Source: an uncultured Bacteroidales bacterium (GTDB lineage: Bacteria; Bacteroidota; Bacteroidia; Bacteroidales; UBA932). From it: a stretch of 64,000 nt of DNA. Both the position numbers and the translations under genes were made by a program. The DNA is taken from the NCBI GenBank assembly GCA_944322565.1, contig CALUPG010000006.1, forward strand, positions 62,001 to 126,000, in the 5' to 3' direction. Shown here one piece after another: positions 1 through 8,536 of this stretch; the stretch's first letter is position 1, and each line of letters opens with the position of its first letter. The notes under the pieces were generated by a model. It searched no databases. It had not been told where the DNA came from and saw nothing but the letters and a program-made list of their open reading frames with translations.

Positions 1-2231
1 GGAATCTCATGGCGGGTGGAGGACATGACCTCATGCAGAAAAATGCCGGCGATGCTGGAGACTGGCGGTATCAGGCAGCGGGAATGGCCGGCCGCTTTTC
101 CAAGAACAGCCAGATAAGCATCATAGCCAACGGCAACAATACCAATAACAGAGGATTCCGCGATATTGCAGGGACAATGATGCAGAATATGAGGGGAGCC
201 AGAGGTATGGGCCGCGCAATGGGAGGATGGGGGCGCAACGGCATCACTACTTCGTGGCTGGCCGGAGCCAACGGAGCGTTCACCCTTCTTGACGGGAACA
301 TGGATCTTAACGGAAACTACATGTACGGCGGCTCGAACCGATATGTTGAAGAGGAGAGTTCCAGAACGACATATAAGGATGACGGCAGCCTTCTCATATA
401 TGACAATGACGGATACAACATATCCAGAAGCGACGGTCATCGTTTCGGAATACGGCTTGACCACAAATTCAGTGAAAATACCTCAATATTGTTCGAGCCG
501 CAGTTCAATTTCGGCAGCGGAAACTATACCGAGTATTCAAAGTTCTCGACGCTCAGTGAGATGAATTCAGTCCGCGATACTGCCAACAGGGGATTCAACG
601 AAAATATAGGCATGAACAAGAACTGGACGGCAAGCGGCTTCCTGCTTTTCCGCCAGCGCCTCGGCAAGCCGGGACGCACCCTGTCGGTAATGATGCAATA
701 TAATTTCAGCAACAACGACCTCAACGGGTTCAATCAGTCCATTACGAGTACATTTGATGCGGATACAGAGGAAAATGACATAGTCAACCAGAGATATGAC
801 CAAAATTCCAGAAGCTCGTCCCTTACGGGCCGCGCCGTATATACCGAACCCCTCGGCCATGATTTCTTCCTTGAAGCCAATTACTCATACAGCTGGAACA
901 TTAGCCGTTCGTTGAAAAATACTTGGAACAGCGGAGGGGACCTGTCTTCCCTTGTCGATATGGACGGCGGTCACATGAGCTATCTTCCTGACGGGGAATA
1001 CCGGGACGAGACATATTCGAATGATATCCTCAACAGATATGTCAACCAGAGCGCCGGACTTAATTTCATGTATCAGAAAGAAAAGTTCCGTGTTCAGCTC
1101 GGCGCTTCCCTGAGGCCTACCGATACCCATAATGAGACAAACGGCGAGAGTTATGACAGCAAGGTCCTCAACTGGTCTCCGCAGGCCATGCTGAGCTATG
1201 ACCCGAATGACAATACTGATTTCCGCATGTTTTATTTCGGCCGTTCGTCACAGCCGTCCACATCACAGCTGATGCCCGTACCGGACAATTCCGACCCTCT
1301 GAACATTTCGCTCGGAAACCCTTACCTCATACCTTATTTCAGCCACAATATGAGGGCAATGTTCGGCTATACTGACAAAGACACATTCTTTTCAATCCAC
1401 GGCCGCTTCGGAGGGAGCATAGTGCAGGATCCTATTGTCAATGCCCAGTGGTACAATGATGCGGGAGCCCAGTTCTCAATCCCGGTCAATGGTCCGACAT
1501 CAGGCTCCGTTGACGGCAGGGTCATGATAAATACTCCGTTCGGCAGGGAATCGAAATTCTCCATGTTTTCCATGACATTTGCAAGATACAATGAGTCAAG
1601 TTCGTATATAGGCAAGTCAAGTTTCGATATGGACAACCCTGACCGTCCTTATTATAATGAGGATACGGCGGAGTTCAATTATGACCTGTTCCATGAGGAT
1701 TTCAATGCGATGAGGGATGAGATGTTCTCTGCCAACAGGACACAGACGCTGAATTTCACGCAGCGGCTCCGCTTTACCTACAGGAACAGTTTCCTTGAAT
1801 TCAATGTAGGTGGCCGTACGCGTGTCTCCAAGTCGTGGTACACAATTTCGCAATACAACCAGAGCGCGACATGGAACAACAAGATTGACGCATCTGTGAA
1901 CTGGACAATCCCGGGGGGCATCAATCTCATAGCCGACTGCGACTATAACTGGTATCGGGGCTACTCTACGCCGCAGGATGACGAGTTTGTGCTGAATGCC
2001 GAGATTACAAAGCTGCTCTTCAAGAACAAGTTCACCCTTGCAGTCAAGGCATACGACATTCTCAACCAGTCCAAGAATCTGTCTGTGACAGATGAGTCCA
2101 ACTATCATCTGGAGACTCGCAACAACACGCTCGGCCGCTATATAATAGTATCTCTCACATGGAGATTCGGCGACTTCGGAGGCCTGTCAGAAGGAAGAGG
2201 ACCGATGGGGAGACCCCCGCACAGGAGATAG
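1..2231 (+). CDS. Outer-membrane beta-barrel protein, TonB-receptor-like (5' truncated by window)
   Basis: The open frame enters from the left edge, and the first ATG (position 9) is unlikely to be the true start. About 740 residues are visible. They form long amphipathic strands rich in aromatic residues, Asn, Ser and Gly, with Tyr/Asn-rich loops, which fits a large outer-membrane barrel of the kind that follows a carboxypeptidase-like domain and a plug in Bacteroidota. Near residues 60-80 there is a loop rich in Gly, Met and Arg. The last strand ends in an aromatic (LTWRF), followed by an unusual Gly/Pro/Arg tail of about 20 residues. No signal peptide or plug lies in the window, so the transport substrate is unknown. 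The closest family is probably the outer-membrane beta-barrel (OMP_b-brl_3) group. Beta-barrel nature is fairly secure; function is not. Confidence 0.7.
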   Translation, partial: NLMAGGGHDLMQKNAGDAGDWRYQAAGMAGRFSKNSQISIIANGNNTNNRGFRDIAGTMMQNMRGARGMGRAMGGWGRNGITTSWLAGANGAFTLLDGNMDLNGNYMYGGSNRYVEEESSRTTYKDDGSLLIYDNDGYNISRSDGHRFGIRLDHKFSENTSILFEPQFNFGSGNYTEYSKFSTLSEMNSVRDTANRGFNENIGMNKNWTASGFLLFRQRLGKPGRTLSVMMQYNFSNNDLNGFNQSITSTFDADTEENDIVNQRYDQNSRSSSLTGRAVYTEPLGHDFFLEANYSYSWNISRSLKNTWNSGGDLSSLVDMDGGHMSYLPDGEYRDETYSNDILNRYVNQSAGLNFMYQKEKFRVQLGASLRPTDTHNETNGESYDSKVLNWSPQAMLSYDPNDNTDFRMFYFGRSSQPSTSQLMPVPDNSDPLNISLGNPYLIPYFSHNMRAMFGYTDKDTFFSIHGRFGGSIVQDPIVNAQWYNDAGAQFSIPVNGPTSGSVDGRVMINTPFGRESKFSMFSMTFARYNESSSYIGKSSFDMDNPDRPYYNEDTAEFNYDLFHEDFNAMRDEMFSANRTQTLNFTQRLRFTYRNSFLEFNVGGRTRVSKSWYTISQYNQSATWNNKIDASVNWTIPGGINLIADCDYNWYRGYSTPQDDEFVLNAEITKLLFKNKFTLAVKAYDILNQSKNLSVTDESNYHLETRNNTLGRYIIVSLTWRFGDFGGLSEGRGPMGRPPHRR

Positions 2232-2266
2232 CCCCTGTGCCCATTGATTCGGAGTCTGCCGGATGC

Positions 2267-3400
2267 TCAGTCCAGTTCAGGTGTGAGGTTCTGCGCGTAT
2301 TTGCGCCATTTCTCAATGAGAGCCGTCATGTCTTCAGGCAGTGGAGAGTCGAATGACATGTATTCCTTTGTCTTCGGATGCACGAATCCGAGGGTCTTTG
2401 CATGCAGTGCCTGCCTCGGCAGCAGACGGAAGCAGTTCTCGATGAACTGGCGGTATTTGGCGTAGATTGTCCCTTTGCGGATTTCAGCCCCGTCGTATCT
2501 CCCGTCGTTGAAAAGCGGATGGCCTATCCAGTTGAAATGTACGCGGATCTGATGAGTCCGGCCTGTCTCGAGACGGCATTCCACGACAGTCACATAGCCG
2601 AATCTCTCAAGCACCTTGTAATGAGTCACGGCATGCTTCCCGTGGTCTCCGTCCGGAAATACCTTGAAACGCATCCTGTCTGAAGGGTCTCGTCCGATGT
2701 TGCCGGTGATTGTCCCCTCGTCATCCGGAAGATTGCCCCAGACAATCGCGACATAGCGCCTGTCTATGGAATGCACGAAAAACTGTTTCGCGAGGTCAAG
2801 CTGGGCTTCTTCTGTCTTTGCCACGACAAGCAGGCCGGAAGTGTCCTTGTCGATACGGTGTACGAGCACTCCCATCCTTTCGTCCTTGGCATCAGGCCCC
2901 TGTGAAATGCCGAGATGATATGCAAGTGCATTGACAAGCGTGCCGGAAAAATGTCCGTGTCCCGGATGAACCACAAGTCCGGCCGGCTTGTTGAGCACGA
3001 GCAGCTCATCGTCTTCGTATACGATGTCAAGAGGTATGTTTTCCGGCAGTATCTCGAGGCCGCGCCGCTGGTATGGCATCACGAATGTGATGATATCCCC
3101 CGGGCGGACTATGCAGTTGGCCTTGGCCACCTTGCCGTTGACCCGTATGTAGTCTTCCTTGATGGCGAGCTGGATGCGGTGGCGGGAAGTGTTTTCCATG
3201 TGCGAGGAAAGATATTTGTCCACACGCATGGGAGCCTGTCCCTTGTCAAGCTCAAACCGGAAATGCTCAAACATTTCCTGCTCCTCGTCTTCACATCTTA
3301 TGTCCTCATCTGCGGAGAGAAAGTCCTCGTCTTCCTCATTGTACTGCAGGAAAGTCCCCGGGGAGGGATTCGTCATCTCTTTCATTGTGGAGAATGTCAT
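2267..3400 (-). CDS. rluD: RluA/RluD family 23S rRNA pseudouridine synthase
   Basis: Predicted to isomerise uridines to pseudouridine in 23S rRNA. An S4 RNA-binding domain starts near residue 57 (MRVDKYLSSHM). The catalytic domain carries the family signature HRIDKDTSGLLV, whose Asp is the nucleophile, and the downstream GRTHQIRVH motif. At 377 residues it is longer than E. coli RluD because of a roughly 50-residue acidic N-terminal stretch (YNEEDEDFLSADEDIRCEDEEQ). Methionines at residues 1, 6 and 9 are all possible starts, so the exact N terminus is unsure. It lies 23 bp downstream of the PASTA-protein gene on the same strand, probably in one transcript. RluD-type target specificity is inferred from architecture only. 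Confidence 0.9.
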   Translation of the reverse strand: MTFSTMKEMTNPSPGTFLQYNEEDEDFLSADEDIRCEDEEQEMFEHFRFELDKGQAPMRVDKYLSSHMENTSRHRIQLAIKEDYIRVNGKVAKANCIVRPGDIITFVMPYQRRGLEILPENIPLDIVYEDDELLVLNKPAGLVVHPGHGHFSGTLVNALAYHLGISQGPDAKDERMGVLVHRIDKDTSGLLVVAKTEEAQLDLAKQFFVHSIDRRYVAIVWGNLPDDEGTITGNIGRDPSDRMRFKVFPDGDHGKHAVTHYKVLERFGYVTVVECRLETGRTHQIRVHFNWIGHPLFNDGRYDGAEIRKGTIYAKYRQFIENCFRLLPRQALHAKTLGFVHPKTKEYMSFDSPLPEDMTALIEKWRKYAQNLTPELD

Positions 3401-3423
3401 CTTGTTTCAGGAATGACCTGATT

Positions 3424-4248
3424 TCATAGAATCCCCGGAGTCCCTGTCGAATCCGAGGGCTCCGGTTTTTCAGGTACTTTGCTATTGTCCAGAGTAAGAT
3501 AAAGCGTTACCGGCGACCCCATCCTGAGCGGCTCTTCCGACATCTCCGGATATTGCCTGTATACGACTGCATCAAGGGAGTCGGTATAGTCTCTGACTGT
3601 ATTGTCAAAGACGATGTTGTCGACATTCAGCGAATTGTCGTGCACGGCACTGACTGCGGAAAAATATTTCATCCCGATGATATATGGGATATATGTCATG
3701 TTGTCCGTGTTGTTCAGCCCCACGACAAGGTCAATCCTTGACTCACTCTCGACAGGTGTTCCCGGCTTGATTTCCTTGTTCCCCTGAAGTTGTTTCAGTA
3801 CATTGTTGGTGGCTATGTCATCAGTGTAAATCAGCTTCCCGAGATACAGTCCCCTGGACAGAAGTTCTGCCTTGGCCTGGCGGAGCGAATATCCGATGAG
3901 ATTGGGCATTGTGACTTTTTTCGGGTCTACGGCGTTGATTGTAATCAGGATGCGCCGTCCCTCCTTGACTTTTGACCCTGGCGCAGGATTCTGTCTGTAT
4001 ACCGTGCCACGCTCCATTCTTTTTATGAATACGGAATCGGTGACATCTGCTCTCATGCCATGGCCGGAAAGATATTTTTCGGCCTGGACAACGCTCATTC
4101 CTGTAAGGTCCGGCACAGTTATTTCCTTGTTATGCGCTGTCACTGCCTTCAGCAGCAGACTGGCTCCGGTGACAAGGACAACGGCTATGGCGACCGCCAG
4201 CAACAGATTCTTTGTGACCCAATTCCAGAGAAATTTCCTGATGTTCAT
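3424..4248 (-). CDS. PASTA-domain membrane protein
   Basis: 274 residues. A short cytoplasmic start is followed by one transmembrane helix (about residues 12-35, LLLAVAIAVVLVTGASLLL) and two to three PASTA repeats, recognisable from VPDLTGMSVVQAEKYL, MPNLIGYSLRQAKAELL and a more divergent third copy (YIPYIIGMKYFSAVSAV). The C terminus is Pro/Ser-rich (KVPEKPEPSDS). PASTA domains bind peptidoglycan stem peptides in Gram-positive kinases and PBPs. In Bacteroidota, stand-alone PASTA proteins occur next to rluD, and their role is not established. The gene starts 10 bp after the DUF362 gene and ends just upstream of the pseudouridine synthase, so the three probably share a transcript. A cell-wall-sensing or scaffold role is inference. 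Confidence 0.85.
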   Translation of the reverse strand: MNIRKFLWNWVTKNLLLAVAIAVVLVTGASLLLKAVTAHNKEITVPDLTGMSVVQAEKYLSGHGMRADVTDSVFIKRMERGTVYRQNPAPGSKVKEGRRILITINAVDPKKVTMPNLIGYSLRQAKAELLSRGLYLGKLIYTDDIATNNVLKQLQGNKEIKPGTPVESESRIDLVVGLNNTDNMTYIPYIIGMKYFSAVSAVHDNSLNVDNIVFDNTVRDYTDSLDAVVYRQYPEMSEEPLRMGSPVTLYLTLDNSKVPEKPEPSDSTGTPGIL

Positions 4249-4257
4249 GTCTTCTGC

Positions 4258-5424
4258 TTATTTTACACGGATGAGCTCATAGTTCCTTGAGCCGAGTCCT
4301 ATTTTTTCCCCATGTTCAACTCCGGCTTCCCAGTTTGTATCGGGATGGACCATGTGGAACTTGTCTTCTCCCGCATGGCGGCAGCCATCCTGATGGTGAG
4401 CGTTCCCGCCGCACTCGTCATTTTCAGACTCGGAGCCGTCTATGTCGGAAATGATATTTCTTCCGAGTGCCGGTGATGCTTTCACCAGATCAGCACATGC
4501 GCAGTCAAGAGCCACCGGGTCGAATGAGGCTGCGATTCCTATGTCCGGGATGATGGCTGCATCATTGTGGTTCCAGCAGTCGCAGTTCGGGGAAACATTC
4601 ATTATGAAGCTGATGTGGAACGACGGCTTGTCCTTGACTGTGGCGAGGGCATATTCGGCTATCTTGCAGTTGAGCAGATCAGATGAATCATAGCTGCTTA
4701 CGGAGGCCCCTCCGTGCTGGCATACGGCGATGCACTGCCCGCAGCCGACGCATCTGGCATAGTCTATTTTTGCTGTCCTGCCGACAATCCTTATGGCGTC
4801 ATGGCGGCAGTATTTCTCGCATATTCTGCATCCTATGCAGTTCTCGGCATTGATGACAGGCTGGGATGAGGAGTGAAGCTCAAGTTTCCCTCCCACACTT
4901 GCCGAGCCCATTCCAAGATTCTTGAGGGCTCCGCCGAATCCGGTCTGCTCATGTCCCTTGAAATGGTTCATGGATATGATGATGTCCGCGTCCGCTATGG
5001 CAGCCCCGATTTTCGGTGCCGGACAGTATTCCCCTCCGAGTGGAATTTCCTTGTATTCAGTACCCTTAAGTCCGTCGGCGATGATTACATCGGCATGCGC
5101 GGAAATCGGGTTGAATCCGTTGTCCATGGCTGCGCGCAGGTGGTCTACGGCATTTGAGCGGCCTCCGGAATACAGGGTGTTGCTGTCCGTGAGGAATACT
5201 TTTGCCCCGAGGCTTCTCAGATAGTCGGCCAGCCGGGCCGCATAGTTGGGTCTTATGTAGGCAAGGTTGCCCGGCTCTCCGAAATGTATCTTTATCGCAG
5301 TGAACTTGCCTTCAAAGTCGATCTCATCTATCCCGGCTCTTCTGACAAGCCTTATGAGCTTGGTCATCAAATCATTGCCCGGAGTTGTCCTGAGGTCGGT
5401 AAAAAAAACTTTGCTTGCTTTCAT
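4258..5424 (-). CDS. DUF362 domain protein with two [4Fe-4S] ferredoxin motifs
   Basis: 388 residues. The N-terminal DUF362 domain contains IKIHFGEPGNLAYIRP and ISMNHFKGHEQTGFGGALKNLGMG. Near residues 195-240 are two ferredoxin-like CxxCxxCxxxC motifs (CIGCRICEKYC and CVGCGQCIAVC), enough to bind two [4Fe-4S] clusters. No signal peptide is seen, so it is probably a cytoplasmic electron-transfer protein; the substrate is unknown for the family. Near residues 326-353 lies a Cys/His/acidic-rich segment (SESENDECGGNAHHQDGC and onward) that looks inserted before the conserved C terminus (HPDTNWEAGVEHGEKIGLG). It precedes the PASTA gene by 9 bp. The family assignment is firm; the function is unknown. 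Confidence 0.88.
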   Translation of the reverse strand: MKASKVFFTDLRTTPGNDLMTKLIRLVRRAGIDEIDFEGKFTAIKIHFGEPGNLAYIRPNYAARLADYLRSLGAKVFLTDSNTLYSGGRSNAVDHLRAAMDNGFNPISAHADVIIADGLKGTEYKEIPLGGEYCPAPKIGAAIADADIIISMNHFKGHEQTGFGGALKNLGMGSASVGGKLELHSSSQPVINAENCIGCRICEKYCRHDAIRIVGRTAKIDYARCVGCGQCIAVCQHGGASVSSYDSSDLLNCKIAEYALATVKDKPSFHISFIMNVSPNCDCWNHNDAAIIPDIGIAASFDPVALDCACADLVKASPALGRNIISDIDGSESENDECGGNAHHQDGCRHAGEDKFHMVHPDTNWEAGVEHGEKIGLGSRNYELIRVK

Positions 5425-5467
5425 CCGAATGGTATTTAAGTGTCTGCAAATTTATGCAAAAGAGGGT

Positions 5468-6118
5468 TCAAAACAATGGAATGCCCATAAAAACAACTCT
5501 GTACAGACCCTCGCCGGACATGGCTATGCCTATGATAATCACGGCAACGCCTGTGAGCCGGCTGATCCATAGCAGGGAGGACATCTTGAATTTTTTTCTG
5601 AAATGGCTGAGCATCCAAGTCACCAGAAACCAGTATGCCGTTGCCCCGAGGCTGACGGATACGATAATGGGTGTCACTTTCCACAGATGCGGTTCCTGCG
5701 AATTTCCTATACCGAAGAAGGCGAAGAGTGCGAAGATGACCAGTATTGCCCCCGGGTTTGACAGGCCCATGGCAATTGCCTGAAGAAAATCTTTCATCAT
5801 GGCGGTTGAGCCGCTGCTTGACTTGAGCTTTCTGAACGGGTCGGACTTTGCCATGAAGACTCCGATTATTGCGACAACCAGTCCTCCTCCGAGAAGAATC
5901 AGTTCCTTGTTGTCATTGATGAATTTCTGGGCTATGGCCAGAAAAAATATGGCGATGACGGAAAATACAGTGTCCACGAGGCATGCTCCCATCCCCGTGA
6001 TGAATCCCGCCTTATGTCCTTTGCTCAGAGATTTCTGTATCACGAGTATTGCTATGGGGCCAATCGGGGCTGAGGCGCAGATGCCGATGATGAATGCCTT
6101 TAATATACTGATGAACAT
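5468..6118 (-). CDS. LysE/RhtB family amino-acid exporter
   Basis: 216 residues with about six hydrophobic helices. The start MFISILKAFIIGICASAPIGPIAILVIQKSLSKGHKAGFITGMGA carries the LysE-family hallmarks: PxGP early in helix 1, then G-x-x-x-G. A conserved LSNPGAILVIFALFAFFG segment follows in the middle helices. These proteins export amino acids or homoserine-type compounds across the inner membrane. The substrate here cannot be inferred. It is divergent from lnt with an 82 bp gap, and 43 bp separate its end from the DUF362 start, so co-transcription with the downstream genes is possible. Confidence 0.85.
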   Translation of the reverse strand: MFISILKAFIIGICASAPIGPIAILVIQKSLSKGHKAGFITGMGACLVDTVFSVIAIFFLAIAQKFINDNKELILLGGGLVVAIIGVFMAKSDPFRKLKSSSGSTAMMKDFLQAIAMGLSNPGAILVIFALFAFFGIGNSQEPHLWKVTPIIVSVSLGATAYWFLVTWMLSHFRKKFKMSSLLWISRLTGVAVIIIGIAMSGEGLYRVVFMGIPLF

Positions 6119-6137
6119 GAATTCCGGTTAAACTATG

Positions 6138-6175
6138 CAAACATAGAAAAATTTTCCATAATTATTATAAATTTG
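6138..6175. promoter_or_regulatory. Divergent promoter region between lysE-like gene and lnt
   Basis: On the minus strand, 6138-6145 reads TATGTTTG, and on the plus strand 6168-6175 reads TAAATTTG. Both fit the Bacteroidota -7 consensus TAnnTTTG and point away from each other into the two flanking genes. Neither has a clean TTTG at the usual -33 distance, so both are tentative. Confidence 0.35.
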
Positions 6176-6200
6176 CACGGATGTTAGTTCTGGATGACTG

Positions 6201-7889
6201 ATGGGAATAACGAAAATTGAAAATAGCAGCCGGTGCCATGAATCTGACAGGAAACAGCCGGTCCTGCTTGTATGGGGTCTGGTCCTGCTTTTTGCAGGCT
6301 TCATGTCCATGCCTTTCCTTGTCCCTCATTGCGGGGTCTTTGCCCTGTTCGGTATAGTGCCGCTTCTTATGATGGAGAGGATTGTGTCCCTTTCCGGCAT
6401 GAGGCGGGGGTGGGTGTATCATTACAGTGCATTCGTGCTCTGGAATGCCGCCACGACATTCTGGGTGTGCAATGCCACCATAGGCGGAGGTCTGGTTGCA
6501 ATCTTTGCCAATGCATTGCAGATGTCTCTGATATTCGGATTGTTCCGTTTCAGCAAGAAATATTTCCGCGGTGTCCTGCCATATATTTTTCTGGCTGTCG
6601 CATGGATTGCGTGGGAGCGGTGGTATTTTGACGCACAGATTTCATGGCCATGGCTTGTGCTCGGAAATGCCTTTGCAAGAAATATCCAGCTGGTCCAGTG
6701 GTATGAGTTTACGGGACATCTGGGCGGGTCCCTCTGGATATGGTCGGTCAATCTGCTTCTTTTCGGCTTTCTTGTGTCGCTGTCAGACGGAAGATGGGCA
6801 TCCGTATGGAATGCCAAGGCCAGGATTGCATATATTTCAGCTCTGGTGATTGTTCCCTCTGTCCCGATGATTTTCTCAAAAGTGATGTTCGGACGGTATG
6901 AGGAGACTGACGCTCCGCTGGAAGTGCTGATTCTGCAGCCGAACATCGACCCTTACAACAAGTTTCAGGCAATGTCGCAGAGCAGGCAGAATGAAATCCT
7001 TCTGGAACAGGCCGCCGCTGCCCTGCAGGACAGGAAGATGTCCTCAGACAGTGCTGCCCTGCCGCAGCTTCTTGCCGTAGCCCCTGAAACCTTCACCAGT
7101 GATGTGGTGACAGGATATGTGGAGGACGGGAGGACTTTCCGTACATTCAGAACCTTCCTGCAGGACTATCCCGGAGTCAGTCTCCTGTTCGGGGCATCGT
7201 CATATACATATTATGACGGCCCCTCCAGACCGACAGTAACTGCCAGGAAAATCGGGGACAAGTGGTATGATTCACATAATTCCGCTCTGATAATGGACGG
7301 CTCCGGCCGCTACGGCATATTCCACAAGAGCAAGCTCGTCCCGGCAGTCGAGATGACACCGTATCCGGCATTTTTCTGTAAGGTGGATGATATGCTGGGC
7401 GGGGTGATGGGACGCTGTGTGGGGCAGGATGAGATTTCCCTTCTTTATTGCAGTCCGGGGGCGGGGGAGACAGGGTCTGTTCCGGTCGGTTGTGCCGTGT
7501 GCTATGAGTCTGTCTACGGGGAGTATTTTACCGGATATGTCAGAAAGGGAGCGGAAGTCATGACCGTCATTACCAATGACGCGTGGTGGAAAGACACTCC
7601 GGGGTACCGGCAGCATCTCTCTTACGCCTCATTGAGAGCCATAGAGACAAGAAGGGATATAGCAAGAAGTGCGAATACAGGGATTTCAGCCATTATAAAT
7701 CAGAAAGGGGAGATAGTGGAGCGGACCGGATGGTGGGAGCCGGCTGTCATCAGAGGAAAGGTGAACCTCAATGACAGGGTCACTTTCTATGTGGAGCACG
7801 GCGACATAGCCGGCAGGGTGTCGACCTTCCTTTTCCTGCTTCTGCTGGCAGCCCTTGTGATAAGGATATGCCTTCGTGTCCGGCGCTGA
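6201..7889 (+). CDS. lnt: Apolipoprotein N-acyltransferase
   Basis: 562 residues. Transfers the third acyl chain from phospholipid to the N-terminal Cys of lipoproteins in the inner membrane, relevant to the many lipoproteins in this window. The N-terminal half (residues 20-230) is a set of hydrophobic helices. The periplasmic nitrilase-like domain begins near EVLILQPNIDP (241). The catalytic triad is visible as Glu296 (VAPETF), Lys376 (HKSKLVP) and Cys434 (AVCYES). One last helix (about 540-560) closes the protein, as in E. coli Lnt. Length is slightly above the usual 510 or so residues. The chosen ATG gives a short polar N terminus; a later start is possible. Followed after 21 bp by a small barrel gene. 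Confidence 0.9.
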   Translation: MGITKIENSSRCHESDRKQPVLLVWGLVLLFAGFMSMPFLVPHCGVFALFGIVPLLMMERIVSLSGMRRGWVYHYSAFVLWNAATTFWVCNATIGGGLVAIFANALQMSLIFGLFRFSKKYFRGVLPYIFLAVAWIAWERWYFDAQISWPWLVLGNAFARNIQLVQWYEFTGHLGGSLWIWSVNLLLFGFLVSLSDGRWASVWNAKARIAYISALVIVPSVPMIFSKVMFGRYEETDAPLEVLILQPNIDPYNKFQAMSQSRQNEILLEQAAAALQDRKMSSDSAALPQLLAVAPETFTSDVVTGYVEDGRTFRTFRTFLQDYPGVSLLFGASSYTYYDGPSRPTVTARKIGDKWYDSHNSALIMDGSGRYGIFHKSKLVPAVEMTPYPAFFCKVDDMLGGVMGRCVGQDEISLLYCSPGAGETGSVPVGCAVCYESVYGEYFTGYVRKGAEVMTVITNDAWWKDTPGYRQHLSYASLRAIETRRDIARSANTGISAIINQKGEIVERTGWWEPAVIRGKVNLNDRVTFYVEHGDIAGRVSTFLFLLLLAALVIRICLRVRR

Positions 7890-7910
7890 CTAAGGAATCC
7901 AAATTCAGAA

Positions 7911-8531
7911 ATGATGAAAAAGATATTGGGCATTTGTATTTTCCTGCTGTCTGCGGCTGCAGCCGCAGACGCACAGGGGACGGATTTTCACCGAAAATAC
8001 CGCAATTTCAGCTGGTCTCAGCTCACGATGACATTTGACGGGGAGCCGAAACAGAAGTCGGAACTCGGCTTTGCATTTACTTCCGGAAGGACATATTTCC
8101 TTCACGGAAAGCCTATCGCAGGAATGCTGAAAATAGGTATCGATGCGACTTGGGTTGATCTTGGCTATACCAAGTATAGTGCGGTCAGACAGGGAGAAGG
8201 AGGCCCTTACGGAGCAGCCTGGCATCAGCTGGAGTATTCTCTGCATGTGGGACCTTCAATCGCCGTCAATCCTGTCGGCAAACTGAACATCAATGCCTAT
8301 TTCCGCTATGCCCCGACATTCTCTCTGAGGTATTCCGGCGGGCAGGACATTGCCCTGGCCGGCAATTATGCGACGATGTTCGTTACCGGAGGGATGATTT
8401 CGTGGGGAATAATAGGAATCGGAGCAGAATACCGTTTCGGGACATGCCGCTACAGGAATTTTATCGGAAGTTCAGTGTCTCCTGCGGATATGTCCGGATT
8501 CCGGGCTTTCATCTCTCTGAGATTCAAATAA
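7911..8531 (+). CDS. Small outer-membrane beta-barrel protein, uncharacterised
   Basis: 206 residues. A clear Sec signal peptide (MMKKILGICIFLLSAAAAADAQ) is followed by amphipathic beta strands and a C-terminal segment ending in aromatic/hydrophobic residues (FRAFISLRFK), typical of 8- to 10-stranded outer-membrane barrels in Bacteroidota. No enzymatic motif is seen. It lies 21 bp downstream of lnt and converges with the thioredoxin-like gene, with only 5 bp between stops. The function is unknown. Confidence 0.7.
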   Translation: MMKKILGICIFLLSAAAAADAQGTDFHRKYRNFSWSQLTMTFDGEPKQKSELGFAFTSGRTYFLHGKPIAGMLKIGIDATWVDLGYTKYSAVRQGEGGPYGAAWHQLEYSLHVGPSIAVNPVGKLNINAYFRYAPTFSLRYSGGQDIALAGNYATMFVTGGMISWGIIGIGAEYRFGTCRYRNFIGSSVSPADMSGFRAFISLRFK

Positions 8532-8536
8532 GCTGC

